A stretch of 64,000 bases of DNA from Gammaproteobacteria bacterium (GCA_013041745.1 JABDRN010000100.1:1-64000), one strand, 5' to 3'. Positions 1-10,264 are shown, counted from the stretch's first letter. Program-made: numbers and translations. Notes: generated by a model from the letters alone, not told the origin.

Positions 1-47
1 TTGGTAATTGGATCAAAAGTGCCTGGATATACCGCTATGACTGTCAT
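1..47 (-). CDS. coaD: Pantetheine-phosphate adenylyltransferase, N-terminal fragment (runs off window start)
   Basis: Reverse strand from the cat at 45-47 reads MTVIAVYPGTFDPIT, the hallmark CoaD N-terminus; lies directly after rsmD as in many proteobacteria. Too short for the ORF track. Confidence 0.85.
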   Translation of the reverse strand, partial: MTVIAVYPGTFDPIT

Positions 48-76
48 ACAAACCCCTGCTCGATAAGCGTGCACCG

Positions 77-658
77 TCAGTTATCACCAACAGCACTGAA
101 TTTAAACAACCGATAAGCCACCTGACCAGCTTTCTTTTCTTTTAAGACAAGCCAGTTTTCAGGCAACTCAATGGATGTATCTATATTGTGTTCGAGGTAG
201 ATTATGGCATCCTCAGCCAAACATCCACTGCTATCCAGTAATCTACAGCTCTTTTCCAGCAGATCAGAATCAAATGGCGGATCAAGAAAGACCAGGTCAA
301 ATTTGTCGCCTTTGGCAATATCTGCGGCCGACTGCAACCAGCTGATTGTATCCTGATGATAGACAGATGCATTTTCTATAGCCAGGGCCTGAATGCTATC
401 TTTCAACCGCTTGACTGTTTTCCTGTTCTGCTCGATGAAGACAGCACGCTGCGCACCACGTGACAGCGCTTCGAAGCCGAGCACGCCACTACCGGCGAAA
501 GCATCCAGGCAGCGGCACTGGTATATATAAGGCTGCAGCCAGTTAAACACTGTCTCCCTGATACGGTCGGTGGTGGGCCTTAGGCCATCGGCAGGATCGA
601 ACTTGATTATTCGACCACGCCATTTACCACCTATAATCCTGCATCTTCCGTTATTCAT
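77..658 (-). CDS. rsmD: 16S rRNA (guanine(966)-N(2))-methyltransferase RsmD
   Basis: RIIGGKWRGR, DAFAGSGVLGFEALSRGA and DLVFLDPPF motifs. Confidence 0.95.
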   Translation of the reverse strand: MNNGRCRIIGGKWRGRIIKFDPADGLRPTTDRIRETVFNWLQPYIYQCRCLDAFAGSGVLGFEALSRGAQRAVFIEQNRKTVKRLKDSIQALAIENASVYHQDTISWLQSAADIAKGDKFDLVFLDPPFDSDLLEKSCRLLDSSGCLAEDAIIYLEHNIDTSIELPENWLVLKEKKAGQVAYRLFKFSAVGDN

Positions 659-715
659 CTAGATTAGCTATAGCTATATGGCAAATAACGGCATGCCTGC
701 CGATTCAATCGCCGG

Positions 716-2038
716 TTATTCATTACCCTGTTTGCCGACGACGACGGTAACCATCTTGTCTGGCTGGAGCCGACGTTTTAACGCATCATTGATCATGGCC
801 TGGTCTACTGCCCTGACATTTTCGAGAAAAGTATCCAGGTAATCGATCGGCAGATCGTAAAAACCGATCATAGCTATATAGCCAAGCAATTTGCTATTGC
901 TGTCGACCTTCAGCGGAAAACCACCTGTAATATTGCTCATGCTTGCTTCCAGCTCATCTTTCTCTGGCCCTTTTTCGACATACAATTTGAGCTGCTGATT
1001 GAGCAGTTCCAGTGCTTTCTCTGTCTGCTCAGTCTTGGTCTGCATCCCCATGGTAAAGGCACCAGCTTCTCGCAACGGAGAAAAATAGCTGTACACACTA
1101 TACGCAAGACCATGTTCTTCACGGATGACATCGACCAGCCTGGAGGTAAAGCCACTGCCGCCAAAAGGATGGTTTGCTACATACAGGCTGAAGTAATCCT
1201 TATCGCCGCGCTTCACTCCAGGCTGCCCGACAAAGATATGGGTCTGCGCAGAAGGGTAGTCGATGACGATTTTTTTCGCTTCGGTGAGGGGCTGCACCTC
1301 GGGCAAGGCAGCTGCTTTCTCACCGGCAGGCAAGTCTGAAACCAGGGCCTTCACGATCTCTTCAGCCTGCCAGCGTTCGACGTTACCGACGATAGCAACA
1401 GTGGCATTACTGGCAACATAATACTGTTTATAAAAATCACGAACAGCATCCAGGGTCATCCTTTCCAGGCTCTCATACGTGCCTGATGCTGGCGATGCAT
1501 ATGGATGATCACCAAAAACCGTTTCATTAAAGGCTTTTCCGGCGAGTGCAGCGGGTGATTGTTTACGCGCTTTCACAGCCAGCTTCATACGATTCAGCTC
1601 TCGCTGGTAGGCATCCTTTGGAAAATCGGGCTGCGTCAGGACCTGTTTAAGGCTTTCGATGGCGACACTCAGATAACGTGACTCTGTCAGACTACGGACA
1701 CCAACAATGGCCATATCTCGTGCTGCATCATATTCTATCTGTGCACCAACTGACTCGAATGCTTCTGCTATCTGCTGAGACGATCTGCCGGCAGCCCCCT
1801 CAGAAAGTAAGCCGTTGGTTAAAACAGACAGTCCACTTAAACCATCATCACGTGCAGTGCCCGCATCAAAAACGATACGTACATCCAGCATGGGTATTTC
1901 TGTCGCAGGCACAAACAGTACCCTGGCACCATTTTCAGTATGCCATGTCTGGATCTGCGGAGTAGCGAAGGAGCTGGTAGTTATGAACAGCAGGACCAGT
2001 AAAGCAAAAAATTGTACTGCTTGCTTCAACCCTTGCAT
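716..2038 (-). CDS. M16 family peptidase-like protein, non-catalytic type (start moved to 2038 from ORF start 2173)
   Basis: Signal peptide MQGLKQAVQFFALLVLLFITTSSFA starts at 2038; M16 fold, no HxxEH, retains SRLVDVIREEHGLAYSVYSYF. Confidence 0.85.
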   Translation of the reverse strand: MQGLKQAVQFFALLVLLFITTSSFATPQIQTWHTENGARVLFVPATEIPMLDVRIVFDAGTARDDGLSGLSVLTNGLLSEGAAGRSSQQIAEAFESVGAQIEYDAARDMAIVGVRSLTESRYLSVAIESLKQVLTQPDFPKDAYQRELNRMKLAVKARKQSPAALAGKAFNETVFGDHPYASPASGTYESLERMTLDAVRDFYKQYYVASNATVAIVGNVERWQAEEIVKALVSDLPAGEKAAALPEVQPLTEAKKIVIDYPSAQTHIFVGQPGVKRGDKDYFSLYVANHPFGGSGFTSRLVDVIREEHGLAYSVYSYFSPLREAGAFTMGMQTKTEQTEKALELLNQQLKLYVEKGPEKDELEASMSNITGGFPLKVDSNSKLLGYIAMIGFYDLPIDYLDTFLENVRAVDQAMINDALKRRLQPDKMVTVVVGKQGNE

Positions 2039-2072
2039 ATGTAGGTTATATTCGATCTGCATGCTTATGGCT

Positions 2073-3500
2073 CTATCCTGCATCTTTTTCTCCAGTAGAC
2101 GATTCTGTCTCCGCGCCATCATCCTCTGTTCCGTTTGGCAGCGGCTCGAGCACGGCGACCGTAAGGCGATCATCAGTCAGATATTTATTTGCCACCTGCT
2201 GCACCTGCTCTGCGGTAACAGCCAGTATTTTTTCGACGTAGTCATCTTTGATCTGCCACGGCAGGCCAATGGTGTCGAGCATACCTACCTCCATCGCCTG
2301 GTAGAAAATCGAGTCCTGCTTATATACCTGGGCGGCCACCACCTGCGCTTTCACACGATCCAGCTCATCATCGTCAGGCAGTTTAGTCTTCAGCGTATTG
2401 AGTTCATCACGCAGCGCAAATTCCAGCACTTCGATAGCCACATCATCGTTAGGTACCGCTGATAACACGAACAGCGTTTCATGCCTCGCCGTCATGCTGT
2501 AGCTTGCACCCGCACTGTTGGCAATCTCCTGCCCTCGCACCAGGTTCTTGCTCAGGCGCGCACTGTTACCGCCATCCAGCACTCCAGCCAGCACCTCGAG
2601 CGCATAGAGCTCCTTTTCCTGCTCTGTGCCGACTATCTCAGGGCTTATGTTGGGCACTTTGTACCCCATCAGAAGATATGGGATCTTTGCCGGCAACTCG
2701 ACGGTCAGACGCTGGGTGCCATATTGCCTGGCTTCATGCCTTGGCTTTAATTCCGGTATCTCAGATGTCGGCAGCTTGCCAAAATATTGTTTCGCCAGCC
2801 TGTAAACTTCTTCAGCATCAACATCGCCAGCGACTACCAGTGTCGCATTGTTCGGCGCATACCAGGTCTCGTACCATTTGCGTGCATCATCAACTGTCAT
2901 TGTATCGAGGTCTTCCATCCAGCCAATTATCGGCCGGCGGTAAGGACTATTGGTAAAAGCAGCAGCGTTAAACCGTTCATATGTGAGCGCGGGCGGCTTA
3001 TCTTCTGTGCGCAATCGTCGCTCTTCTTTCACCACCTCAAGCTCTTTGATGAATTCTTTTTCATCGAAGGTGATATTTCGCATCCGATCTGCTTCAAGCT
3101 CGAGGCAAAGTTCGAGCCTGTCATTCGCGATTTTCTGAAAATACGCAGTAAAGTCCTGACCGGTAAAAGCATTCTCTTCACCGCCATTAGCAGCGATGAT
3201 CTCTGAAAACTCACCGGCGGGATGTTCTTCTGTGCCTTTGAACATCATATGTTCAAGCACATGAGAAATACCGGTAATACCATCATGCTCATAACTTGCA
3301 CCGACCTTGTACCAGACCTGTGACACCATTACCGGGGCGCGATGATTTTCTATGACCAGCACCTTCATGCCATTCGACAACCTGTATGACTTTATAGCTT
3401 CATCACTTTGATCCGGGACGGGGGTTTCTTTATGATATATAGCGCCGCCAAGGATCAGTGTACAGACCGCCAGCAGGGCGACAATTGTCTTCATATTCAT
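2073..3500 (-). CDS. M16 family zinc metallopeptidase
   Basis: GISHVLEHMMFKGT contains the HxxEH zinc motif; N-terminal signal/anchor. Confidence 0.9.
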   Translation of the reverse strand: MNMKTIVALLAVCTLILGGAIYHKETPVPDQSDEAIKSYRLSNGMKVLVIENHRAPVMVSQVWYKVGASYEHDGITGISHVLEHMMFKGTEEHPAGEFSEIIAANGGEENAFTGQDFTAYFQKIANDRLELCLELEADRMRNITFDEKEFIKELEVVKEERRLRTEDKPPALTYERFNAAAFTNSPYRRPIIGWMEDLDTMTVDDARKWYETWYAPNNATLVVAGDVDAEEVYRLAKQYFGKLPTSEIPELKPRHEARQYGTQRLTVELPAKIPYLLMGYKVPNISPEIVGTEQEKELYALEVLAGVLDGGNSARLSKNLVRGQEIANSAGASYSMTARHETLFVLSAVPNDDVAIEVLEFALRDELNTLKTKLPDDDELDRVKAQVVAAQVYKQDSIFYQAMEVGMLDTIGLPWQIKDDYVEKILAVTAEQVQQVANKYLTDDRLTVAVLEPLPNGTEDDGAETESSTGEKDAG

Positions 3501-3666
3501 TTATGTACTCTCATGACTAGATATATTCTCACTCATAGCACCAAACCTATTGGCATACCTGACTTTTACAAGCGCTATTTTTTATTCTGTTACAGATGTA
3601 TCCATTCATGTAAAAGCAGGTAACTAATGATAGGATACCTCAATTATTTTCAATGCACGAATCATC

Positions 3667-4656
3667 ATGTTTGGCTTTATAAAACGCAAACAAAAAAACA
3701 CACCAGAAACGACACAATCAACATCTGAGACTCAAACTTCCTCGAATGAGAATGTTTCAGAGTTAAGTCACTCCCTGGAGAAAACCAGGCGCACCTTTGC
3801 CGATGGCATGGCCGATTTCCTACTCGGCAAAAAAAACATCAACAGCGAACTGTTAGAAGCACTGGAGACCAGATTACTCAGTGCTGACGTCGGCATAGAT
3901 GCTACCACAACCATTATCGATGAGCTGCAGAACGACATTTCTCGTAAGGCAATCACAGACACTGATGCATTGCATGCAAAACTAGCCACGATAATGAAAG
4001 ATATCCTGCAACCCTGTGAACAGGGTTTAGACACGGATAGCGCAAAACCATTCGTAATACTGGTCGTCGGCATCAACGGCGCAGGAAAAACCACCAGTAT
4101 CGGTAAACTTGCAAACCATTTCAAAAAACAGGGCAAATCAGTCATGCTCGCAGCGGGTGATACTTTCCGTGCCGCAGCAGTCGAACAATTACAGGAATGG
4201 GGGCAACGTAACAGCGTTCCTGTAATCGCTCAGGGTACAGGTGCGGACCCGGCATCGGTTATCTTTGACGCTGTAGAATCTGCAAGTTCAAAAAATATCG
4301 ATATTATTATTGCAGACACTGCTGGTCGCCTGCATACTCAGGACAACCTGATGGATGAACTGGCAAAGATCAAGCGAGTGCTGGCTAAACTTGATGCAAG
4401 CGCACCCCATGAAACGATGATAGTGATGGATGCAGGTTTTGGTCAGAACGCACTACACCAGGCACAACAGTTCCATGACAGCATAGGCCTGACCGGTATG
4501 GCAGTGACCAAACTCGATGGCACGGCGAAGGGCGGCATCCTGTTCTCCATCGCCAGAACACTAAAACTACCGGTTCGCTTCATCGGTATCGGTGAGGGTA
4601 TCGATGACCTGAAGCCGTTCAATGCCAGTGAATTTGTTGATGCCCTGCTCGAGTAA
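3667..4656 (+). CDS. ftsY: Signal recognition particle receptor FtsY
   Basis: GINGAGKTTSIGKLA, AAGDTFRAAAVEQL, DTAGRLHTQDNLMDEL, TKLDGTAKGG motifs; followed by ftsEX. Confidence 0.97.
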   Translation: MFGFIKRKQKNTPETTQSTSETQTSSNENVSELSHSLEKTRRTFADGMADFLLGKKNINSELLEALETRLLSADVGIDATTTIIDELQNDISRKAITDTDALHAKLATIMKDILQPCEQGLDTDSAKPFVILVVGINGAGKTTSIGKLANHFKKQGKSVMLAAGDTFRAAAVEQLQEWGQRNSVPVIAQGTGADPASVIFDAVESASSKNIDIIIADTAGRLHTQDNLMDELAKIKRVLAKLDASAPHETMIVMDAGFGQNALHQAQQFHDSIGLTGMAVTKLDGTAKGGILFSIARTLKLPVRFIGIGEGIDDLKPFNASEFVDALLE

Positions 4657-4674
4657 ACAGGATTAGCTGCCTAT

Positions 4675-5367
4675 ATGATCCATTTCGATAACATAAGCAA
4701 ACGTTACCCTGGCGGACATGATGCATTGAGCCAGGTAAGCTTACGACTTGAAAAAGGACAGATGGCGTTTTTAACAGGCCACTCTGGTGCTGGTAAAAGC
4801 ACCCTGCTAAAGCTAATCGCCATGATAGAAAGGCCGACGCGTGGACAGATATTTCTCGATGGCGTCAATCTGAACAACATCAGTAACCGCAAGATTCCCT
4901 ATATCCGCCGAAATATCGGCATCATATTTCAGAATCATCACCTGCTCTATGACAGACCGGTGTTCGATAATGTCGCCATGCCTCTGATCATCCAGGGGTA
5001 TCGTCGCCAGGAGATACACAAGAGGGTCCGCGCCGCACTCAACCAGGTTGGTCTGCTTAGCAAAGAAAAGGCCGATCCGATCACCTTATCCGGAGGTGAG
5101 CAGCAACGTGTTGGCATTGCTCGTGCCATCGTGCACAAACCTCTATTGTTACTTGCTGATGAGCCTACCGGTAACCTGGACCCCGAACTCTCACGTGAGA
5201 TCATGGAGCTGTTTGCCCGCTTTAATCAGGTAGGCACTACGGTGTTGATTGCGAGTCATGACCTGGAACTGATCAAACAGATGGGCTCACCCATGATCAG
5301 TCTGCACGGCGGAAGAGTGGCTCACAACGGCCTGCCATTCACTCTGAACAAGCAGGAGCTGAAATAA
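4675..5367 (+). CDS. ftsE: Cell division ATP-binding protein FtsE
   Basis: ABC ATPase with Walker [18 protein letters not shown] signature; between ftsY and ftsX. Confidence 0.96.
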   Translation: MIHFDNISKRYPGGHDALSQVSLRLEKGQMAFLTGHSGAGKSTLLKLIAMIERPTRGQIFLDGVNLNNISNRKIPYIRRNIGIIFQNHHLLYDRPVFDNVAMPLIIQGYRRQEIHKRVRAALNQVGLLSKEKADPITLSGGEQQRVGIARAIVHKPLLLLADEPTGNLDPELSREIMELFARFNQVGTTVLIASHDLELIKQMGSPMISLHGGRVAHNGLPFTLNKQELK

Positions 5368-5372
5368 CGGTC

Positions 5373-6317
5373 ATGCGCAACAGTCCGAAAAGAACCAGTC
5401 AGCTACGCGCATATTTCAGTCACCACCTGCGTGTCAGTCTGGCAAGCCTGGGGCGCTTATACGCACAGCCGATTGCCACACTGATGACAGCTGCAGTCAT
5501 CGCGATCGCTTTAGCTTTGCCAGTCGGTCTCTATATCGGCCTTGCCAATATCGGCCAGGTCAGTACCGGCTGGGATGGTTCAACCCAGATATCTCTGTTC
5601 CTGCATACTCAGGTAACAGAAGCCGAAGCAAAAAAACTGCAGTCAAAACTTGAGAAACATAAAGATATCAAAAAAGTCGAACTCATCGATAAAGAAAAAG
5701 GCCTGCAGCAATTCAAGGAGATATCAGGCTTTGGTGATGCACTGAAATATCTCGACAGCAACCCGCTTCCCATCGTCCTCGTCGTTCATCCGAGGATCCT
5801 TTCGAACCAGCCAGACCGTACAACAAAGCTGGTAAAAGATCTGGGCAAGAATAAACTGGTCGAGATCGCTCAACTCGATGTGCAGTGGGTAAAACGGCTC
5901 TACACCTTTATCGAGATCGCCAATCGAAGCATCTGGGTAATCAGCTCTATGCTGGCCATCGCCGTACTGCTGGTGGTCGGTAATACGATCAGGCTCGATA
6001 TACAGAATCGCCGTGAAGAGATAGAAGTATCCAAGCTCATCGGCGCCTCTGACTCTTTCATCCGCCGGCCATTTTTATATACTGGTTTCTGGTACGGTAT
6101 CATCGGAGGCCTGCTGGCATGGGTCATCACACTACTCTCCCTGTCGATGATGCAAAATCCTATACACAAACTGGCATTGCTTTATCACAGTGATTTTCGA
6201 CTCACCGGCCTGGGGATGGCAAATACCCTGCTTTTGATCCTGATTAGCTGTGCATTAGGATTAATAGGCTCATGGATCGCAGTGAGCCGACATCTTAAAG
6301 ATATAGAGCCCAGCTAA
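5373..6317 (+). CDS. ftsX: Cell division protein FtsX
   Basis: FtsX permease topology and position after ftsE. Confidence 0.95.
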   Translation: MRNSPKRTSQLRAYFSHHLRVSLASLGRLYAQPIATLMTAAVIAIALALPVGLYIGLANIGQVSTGWDGSTQISLFLHTQVTEAEAKKLQSKLEKHKDIKKVELIDKEKGLQQFKEISGFGDALKYLDSNPLPIVLVVHPRILSNQPDRTTKLVKDLGKNKLVEIAQLDVQWVKRLYTFIEIANRSIWVISSMLAIAVLLVVGNTIRLDIQNRREEIEVSKLIGASDSFIRRPFLYTGFWYGIIGGLLAWVITLLSLSMMQNPIHKLALLYHSDFRLTGLGMANTLLLILISCALGLIGSWIAVSRHLKDIEPS

Positions 6318-6416
6318 AATCCTCATTATTTATATAATAATCAATATCTTACGATTGAATTAGTATCCACTACCGGGAAAAAGAAATATATAAATTACAG
6401 TGAACTTCTCTTAAAA

Positions 6417-6443
6417 TTAGCACTCTTATCTGCGGAGTGCTAA
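6417..6443 (+). promoter_or_regulatory. CIRCE element (HrcA operator) upstream of rpoH
   Basis: TTAGCACTC-TTATCTGCG-GAGTGCTAA: 18/18 match to the CIRCE consensus TTAGCACTC-N9-GAGTGCTAA. Confidence 0.93.
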
Positions 6444-6469
6444 AATATTCAACCATGAGAGAAGACAAC

Positions 6470-7330
6470 ATGACAAAAGCTTTAATTCCAGCCCTACAAG
6501 GTGCATCTTTAAGTGCAGGCAACCTGGACGCTTATATCCGTCAGATCAACGGCATCCCGGTATTAACCGCTGATGAAGAACGTGAGTTAGCTCTGCGACT
6601 CGAAAAACAGAACGACCTCGAAGCAGCGCAGCAATTGATTATGTCTAATCTACGTTTCGTGGTTAAGATTGCACGAGGATACTCCGGTTATGGCTTACCA
6701 CTGGCGGACCTGATCCAGGAAGGCAATATCGGTCTGATGAAAGCGGTAAAACGTTTTTCTACGACGCACGAAGTACGCCTTATCTCGTACGCAGTTCACT
6801 GGATCAAGTCTGAAATTCACGAGTTCGTATTGCGTAACTGGCGCATCGTTAAAGTAGCTACAACCAAGCCACAGCGCAAACTGTTCTTCAAACTTCGCAG
6901 TTCGAAGCAAAGACTGGGCTGGTTCAGCAAAGATGAGGTCAATGACGTTGCAAATACACTCGGGGTAAAACCAGAAACCGTTCTAGAAATGGAATCTCGC
7001 CTCAGTGGTAGCGATGTAACCTTTGATCCGCCAACGAATGATAACGATGACGAGCAGCATTTTACTCCAGCCGCTTACCTCACTGATGAAAGTGCAGATC
7101 CGTCTTATCAGCTGGAGCATGATGACACCCGCTCACAGGAATTAAGCCTGATGGCAGACTCATTGAAAACTCTTGATGAGCGAAGCCAGGAAATTATTAA
7201 TCGTCGCTGGTTGAACGAGAACAAGGCGACACTGCATGAGCTGGCCGATGAATATAAGGTTTCTGCAGAACGTATCCGTCAGATCGAAAAGAATGCGCTG
7301 AACAAAATGCGGATAATTTTTGAAGCCTGA
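6470..7330 (+). CDS. rpoH: RNA polymerase sigma-32 factor RpoH (start moved to 6470 from ORF start 6437)
   Basis: RpoH box [36 protein letters not shown]-track start lies inside the CIRCE element. Confidence 0.96.
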   Translation: MTKALIPALQGASLSAGNLDAYIRQINGIPVLTADEERELALRLEKQNDLEAAQQLIMSNLRFVVKIARGYSGYGLPLADLIQEGNIGLMKAVKRFSTTHEVRLISYAVHWIKSEIHEFVLRNWRIVKVATTKPQRKLFFKLRSSKQRLGWFSKDEVNDVANTLGVKPETVLEMESRLSGSDVTFDPPTNDNDDEQHFTPAAYLTDESADPSYQLEHDDTRSQELSLMADSLKTLDERSQEIINRRWLNENKATLHELADEYKVSAERIRQIEKNALNKMRIIFEA

Positions 7331-7352
7331 GTGATAACATATTACGAAAATA

Positions 7353-7385
7353 AAAAGGCCGGTTTTATCAACCGGCCTTTTTTTA
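7353..7385 (+). terminator. Rho-independent terminator of rpoH
   Basis: aaaaggccggttttatcaaccggcctttttttat: GC stem followed by T run. Confidence 0.9.
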
Positions 7386-7463
7386 TCGTAGATGCATTAT
7401 CGTAGAAAAATATCAGCGACTAAAAACTGCCAGGCAACCCTCATTCTGCGATATGTTAATAAA

Positions 7464-7660
7464 TCAATTTTCCGGGGCGCCTTCAAGTATCCAGTTCAGA
7501 ATAAGATCATAGTTATAGTGGTTTGCAGGGTTGTCGACCTCGAATGCCAGTACTCGCTTCAGTAACATAAGCGCCCGAAGCCAGATCAGCTTCACCAGGG
7601 AAGACACTGAGCACCAGCATCGATGACAGAAACAGTGTGCTGATTATAATTCGGATGTTA
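7464..7660 (-). pseudogene. Possible decayed small secreted/cytochrome-like gene remnant
   Basis: Reverse strand gives a signal-like segment (RIIISTLFLSSMLVLSVFPGEADLASGAYVTEA) in one frame and MLLKRVLAFEVDNPANHYNYDLILNWILEGAPEN-stop in another; no intact ORF. Confidence 0.4.
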
Positions 7661-7735
7661 AGAAGTGAATAGAGAAATGTTTATAGGGTTTCACTGATAC
7701 CTGATTATAAACAGTCGGATAGATTCTCTAATTAC

Positions 7736-8677
7736 TCATCTCGGTTCGAATTTCACAAGTTGTGAATCATTCGGCAAGTTTTTCGATTCTACAGCTACCG
7801 GCTTCCATGCATGCCCATAAATAATCTCATAGGTTGCGGGCAATACGTTATCGCTTCTGAATTTCTCATAACCCTGCCGGACAGTATGCAGTATCGATTT
7901 ACCACCTAGACCTTTTCGGCCCGAGACTTTTTCACTCCGGTTCGCACCATAAGCATCACCTGCCTCAGCCGCTGCTGTGCTGTTTGCAGTGACATTCGCG
8001 CCGATAGCTTTTAGATCACGCATCAATTGATCCACCGAGTCGTAAGTAACCGTCAAAACCTCAGCTTCCATCACAGGCTCAGCAAAACCATCCTGTAAAA
8101 GTGCATCACCAATATCATGCATGTCAATAAACCGGTTCACATGATCTTCATCATCCACCTTTGACCAGCTATGCCGCAGTTCTTTCAGAGTATCAGGGCC
8201 AAATGTTGTGAACACATACAAGCCGCCAGGTTTGAGCACACGTTTTGCTTCCAGCAGTGCTGCATTCAAGTCATTGCACCACTGCATGCTCAGACTGGAA
8301 AAAACCAGGTCAAACGAATCGTCAGCAAAAGGCAGCCTCTCCAGGTCGCCGCAAACAGCTTGTGGAGAGCGCAAGATAGTTCCATGCTTATTCGCCTTTT
8401 CCAGCATTTTTTCAGAAAGATCAAGTGTCACAACCTGCGCTTTTTTATACCTGGCGAAGAGTGTAGGTATCGCTGCTCCGGTGCCCGCCCCCGCATCCAG
8501 GATCAGCTGTGGTGAGAGTTTGACCACTTCCAGCTTTTCCAGCAGGCGGTTACATACCTCTGTCTGTAACACTGCATATTGCTGGTAACTCTCGGCAGCA
8601 CGGTCAAATGCACGGCGAATACGCTGCTGATCGAATGTCTGTTGTTGTGTTTCTGCGCGAGACATAATTGGATTCAT
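7736..8677 (-). CDS. bioC: Malonyl-ACP O-methyltransferase BioC (start at or below 8677)
   Basis: SAM methyltransferase, ILDAGAGTGAAIPTL, SSLSMQWCNDL; adjacent to bioH. Confidence 0.88.
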   Translation of the reverse strand: MNPIMSRAETQQQTFDQQRIRRAFDRAAESYQQYAVLQTEVCNRLLEKLEVVKLSPQLILDAGAGTGAAIPTLFARYKKAQVVTLDLSEKMLEKANKHGTILRSPQAVCGDLERLPFADDSFDLVFSSLSMQWCNDLNAALLEAKRVLKPGGLYVFTTFGPDTLKELRHSWSKVDDEDHVNRFIDMHDIGDALLQDGFAEPVMEAEVLTVTYDSVDQLMRDLKAIGANVTANSTAAAEAGDAYGANRSEKVSGRKGLGGKSILHTVRQGYEKFRSDNVLPATYEIIYGHAWKPVAVESKNLPNDSQLVKFEPR

Positions 8678-8729
8678 CGGCTCAATAATAAACTGTTTAA
8701 TCTTACTGCAATAGCCACGTGTAGAAAGG

Positions 8730-9602
8730 TCAGACCTGACTGGTACGTAACTGCTGCGCATGGCTGACCAGCTGCTCTACAAATAACTCTGCATGAGAGA
8801 TAAAAGGAGCATGGCTTGCATTGGAAAGAACAGTTACATCATGCTGCGCATATTCTTCTTTCAACGCAATAGCCAGTTCAGCCGGCACCAGGCTGTCTTT
8901 CGCCCCCAGCAACCAGTGGACAGGGCAGTCGATTATACTCAATGCTCGACGCAGGTCGGTATCAAGTAATATCTCCAGCCCTGTGCTCAAGGCACTTGTA
9001 GAAGCCATCCCTCGACTCTGAATACTATGCTGTAACTGCCTGACGACATTCATCACATTATCTATACCCTTGACCTGCAGCGCGAGAAAGCGTCTGATCG
9101 TTTTTTGCTGATCACGCCCCAGATCGAGAGCAAACTGCTTGAATACAGATTCATCGACAGCACAATCCCAGCCCTGCCTGCTGACAAAACAGGGATTGGT
9201 CGTTACCAGCATAGCAGCCGCTACACGCTGCGGATACAATTCCGCCAGACGTAAAACCGCCAGACCACCAAGCGACCAGCCGACCCATAACACTGGACGG
9301 TGCACTAACGGTATCAACGACTGCACATAGTCATCCAGGGTATCGGCATTGACCATCGCCATCGAGCCATGCCCTGGCAAATCGACAACTATGACGTTTA
9401 TCCAGTCCGGTAATAACTTGATACAGTCATCCCAGACAGCGCTGTTCATCGCCCAGCCATGAACAAAAACGCATGTCACGCTATCAGGCTTCACATCGGG
9501 CCTCACTAGCCACAAACACCGCAAGCTGCGGCATAGGTAATAACAAAAAATTGAAAAGAGATAAAGATTTCTGCAAAGGTCTAAGGTAAGCTTGCCCGGC
9601 AT
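8730..9602 (-). CDS. bioH: Pimeloyl-ACP methyl ester carboxylesterase BioH (N-terminus uncertain)
   Basis: Alpha/beta hydrolase: VFVHGWAMNSAVWDD, GWSLGGLAVL, WLLGAKDSLVP; upstream of bioC. Confidence 0.88.
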   Translation of the reverse strand: MPGKLTLDLCRNLYLFSIFCYYLCRSLRCLWLVRPDVKPDSVTCVFVHGWAMNSAVWDDCIKLLPDWINVIVVDLPGHGSMAMVNADTLDDYVQSLIPLVHRPVLWVGWSLGGLAVLRLAELYPQRVAAAMLVTTNPCFVSRQGWDCAVDESVFKQFALDLGRDQQKTIRRFLALQVKGIDNVMNVVRQLQHSIQSRGMASTSALSTGLEILLDTDLRRALSIIDCPVHWLLGAKDSLVPAELAIALKEEYAQHDVTVLSNASHAPFISHAELFVEQLVSHAQQLRTSQV

Positions 9603-9640
9603 AGCGAAATCTACCTGAATTATATCTAACAGAATTACAC

Positions 9641-10246
9641 ATGGATCATTATCTTTATCTATTACTATTCGCAGGTGCCGCTTATCTTATTGGCTCTATA
9701 TCAACCGCCATCATCACCTGCAGACTTATGGGCTTGCAAGACCCGCGAAACACCGGCTCGCATAACCCGGGGGCGACCAATGTTTTACGCCATGGCGGCA
9801 AAAAAGCCGCTATTATCACCTTATTAGGTGACATGTTAAAAGGCTTAATTCCTGTCCTGATCGCCGTACAGTTTCAACTAGAGCCGCTGGGTGTCGCACT
9901 GGTCGGCTTATGCGCCCTGTTAGGCCATGTTTTTCCAGTCTATTACGGCTTCAAAGGTGGCAAAGGTGTCGCTACCTATTTCGGCGTGATCCTTGCCATC
10001 GACTGGCAGGTCGGCCTCATCGCCCTCGTCATCTGGCTTGCTGTTGCCGTGTTATTGAAGGTCTCGTCACTATCAGCATTGGTCTCTATTTTTGCCACAC
10101 CCTTTATATTATGGTATTTCACGCATTCGATAATACTTACCACTGCCTGTGCTGTAATGAGCATTATCGTATTCTGGCGCCATAAGACAAACATCCAGTT
10201 TTTACTGCAAGGCACCGAAGGAAAAATCGGTACCGATAAGAAATAA
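9641..10246 (+). CDS. plsY: Acyl-phosphate glycerol-3-phosphate acyltransferase PlsY
   Basis: GSHNPGATNVLR, GHVFPVYYGFKGGKGVAT motifs; divergent from tsaD-side genes as commonly seen. Confidence 0.95.
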   Translation: MDHYLYLLLFAGAAYLIGSISTAIITCRLMGLQDPRNTGSHNPGATNVLRHGGKKAAIITLLGDMLKGLIPVLIAVQFQLEPLGVALVGLCALLGHVFPVYYGFKGGKGVATYFGVILAIDWQVGLIALVIWLAVAVLLKVSSLSALVSIFATPFILWYFTHSIILTTACAVMSIIVFWRHKTNIQFLLQGTEGKIGTDKK

Positions 10247-10264
10247 CCAGATATTAGTATCCAG

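Noticed and set aside
1815-2462. 215-aa plus-strand ORF
   Set aside because: Spans the junction of the two M16 genes in antisense; both sense proteins are well-supported.
3768-4145. 125-aa minus-strand ORF within ftsY
   Set aside because: Antisense to a conserved gene, no recognisable domain.
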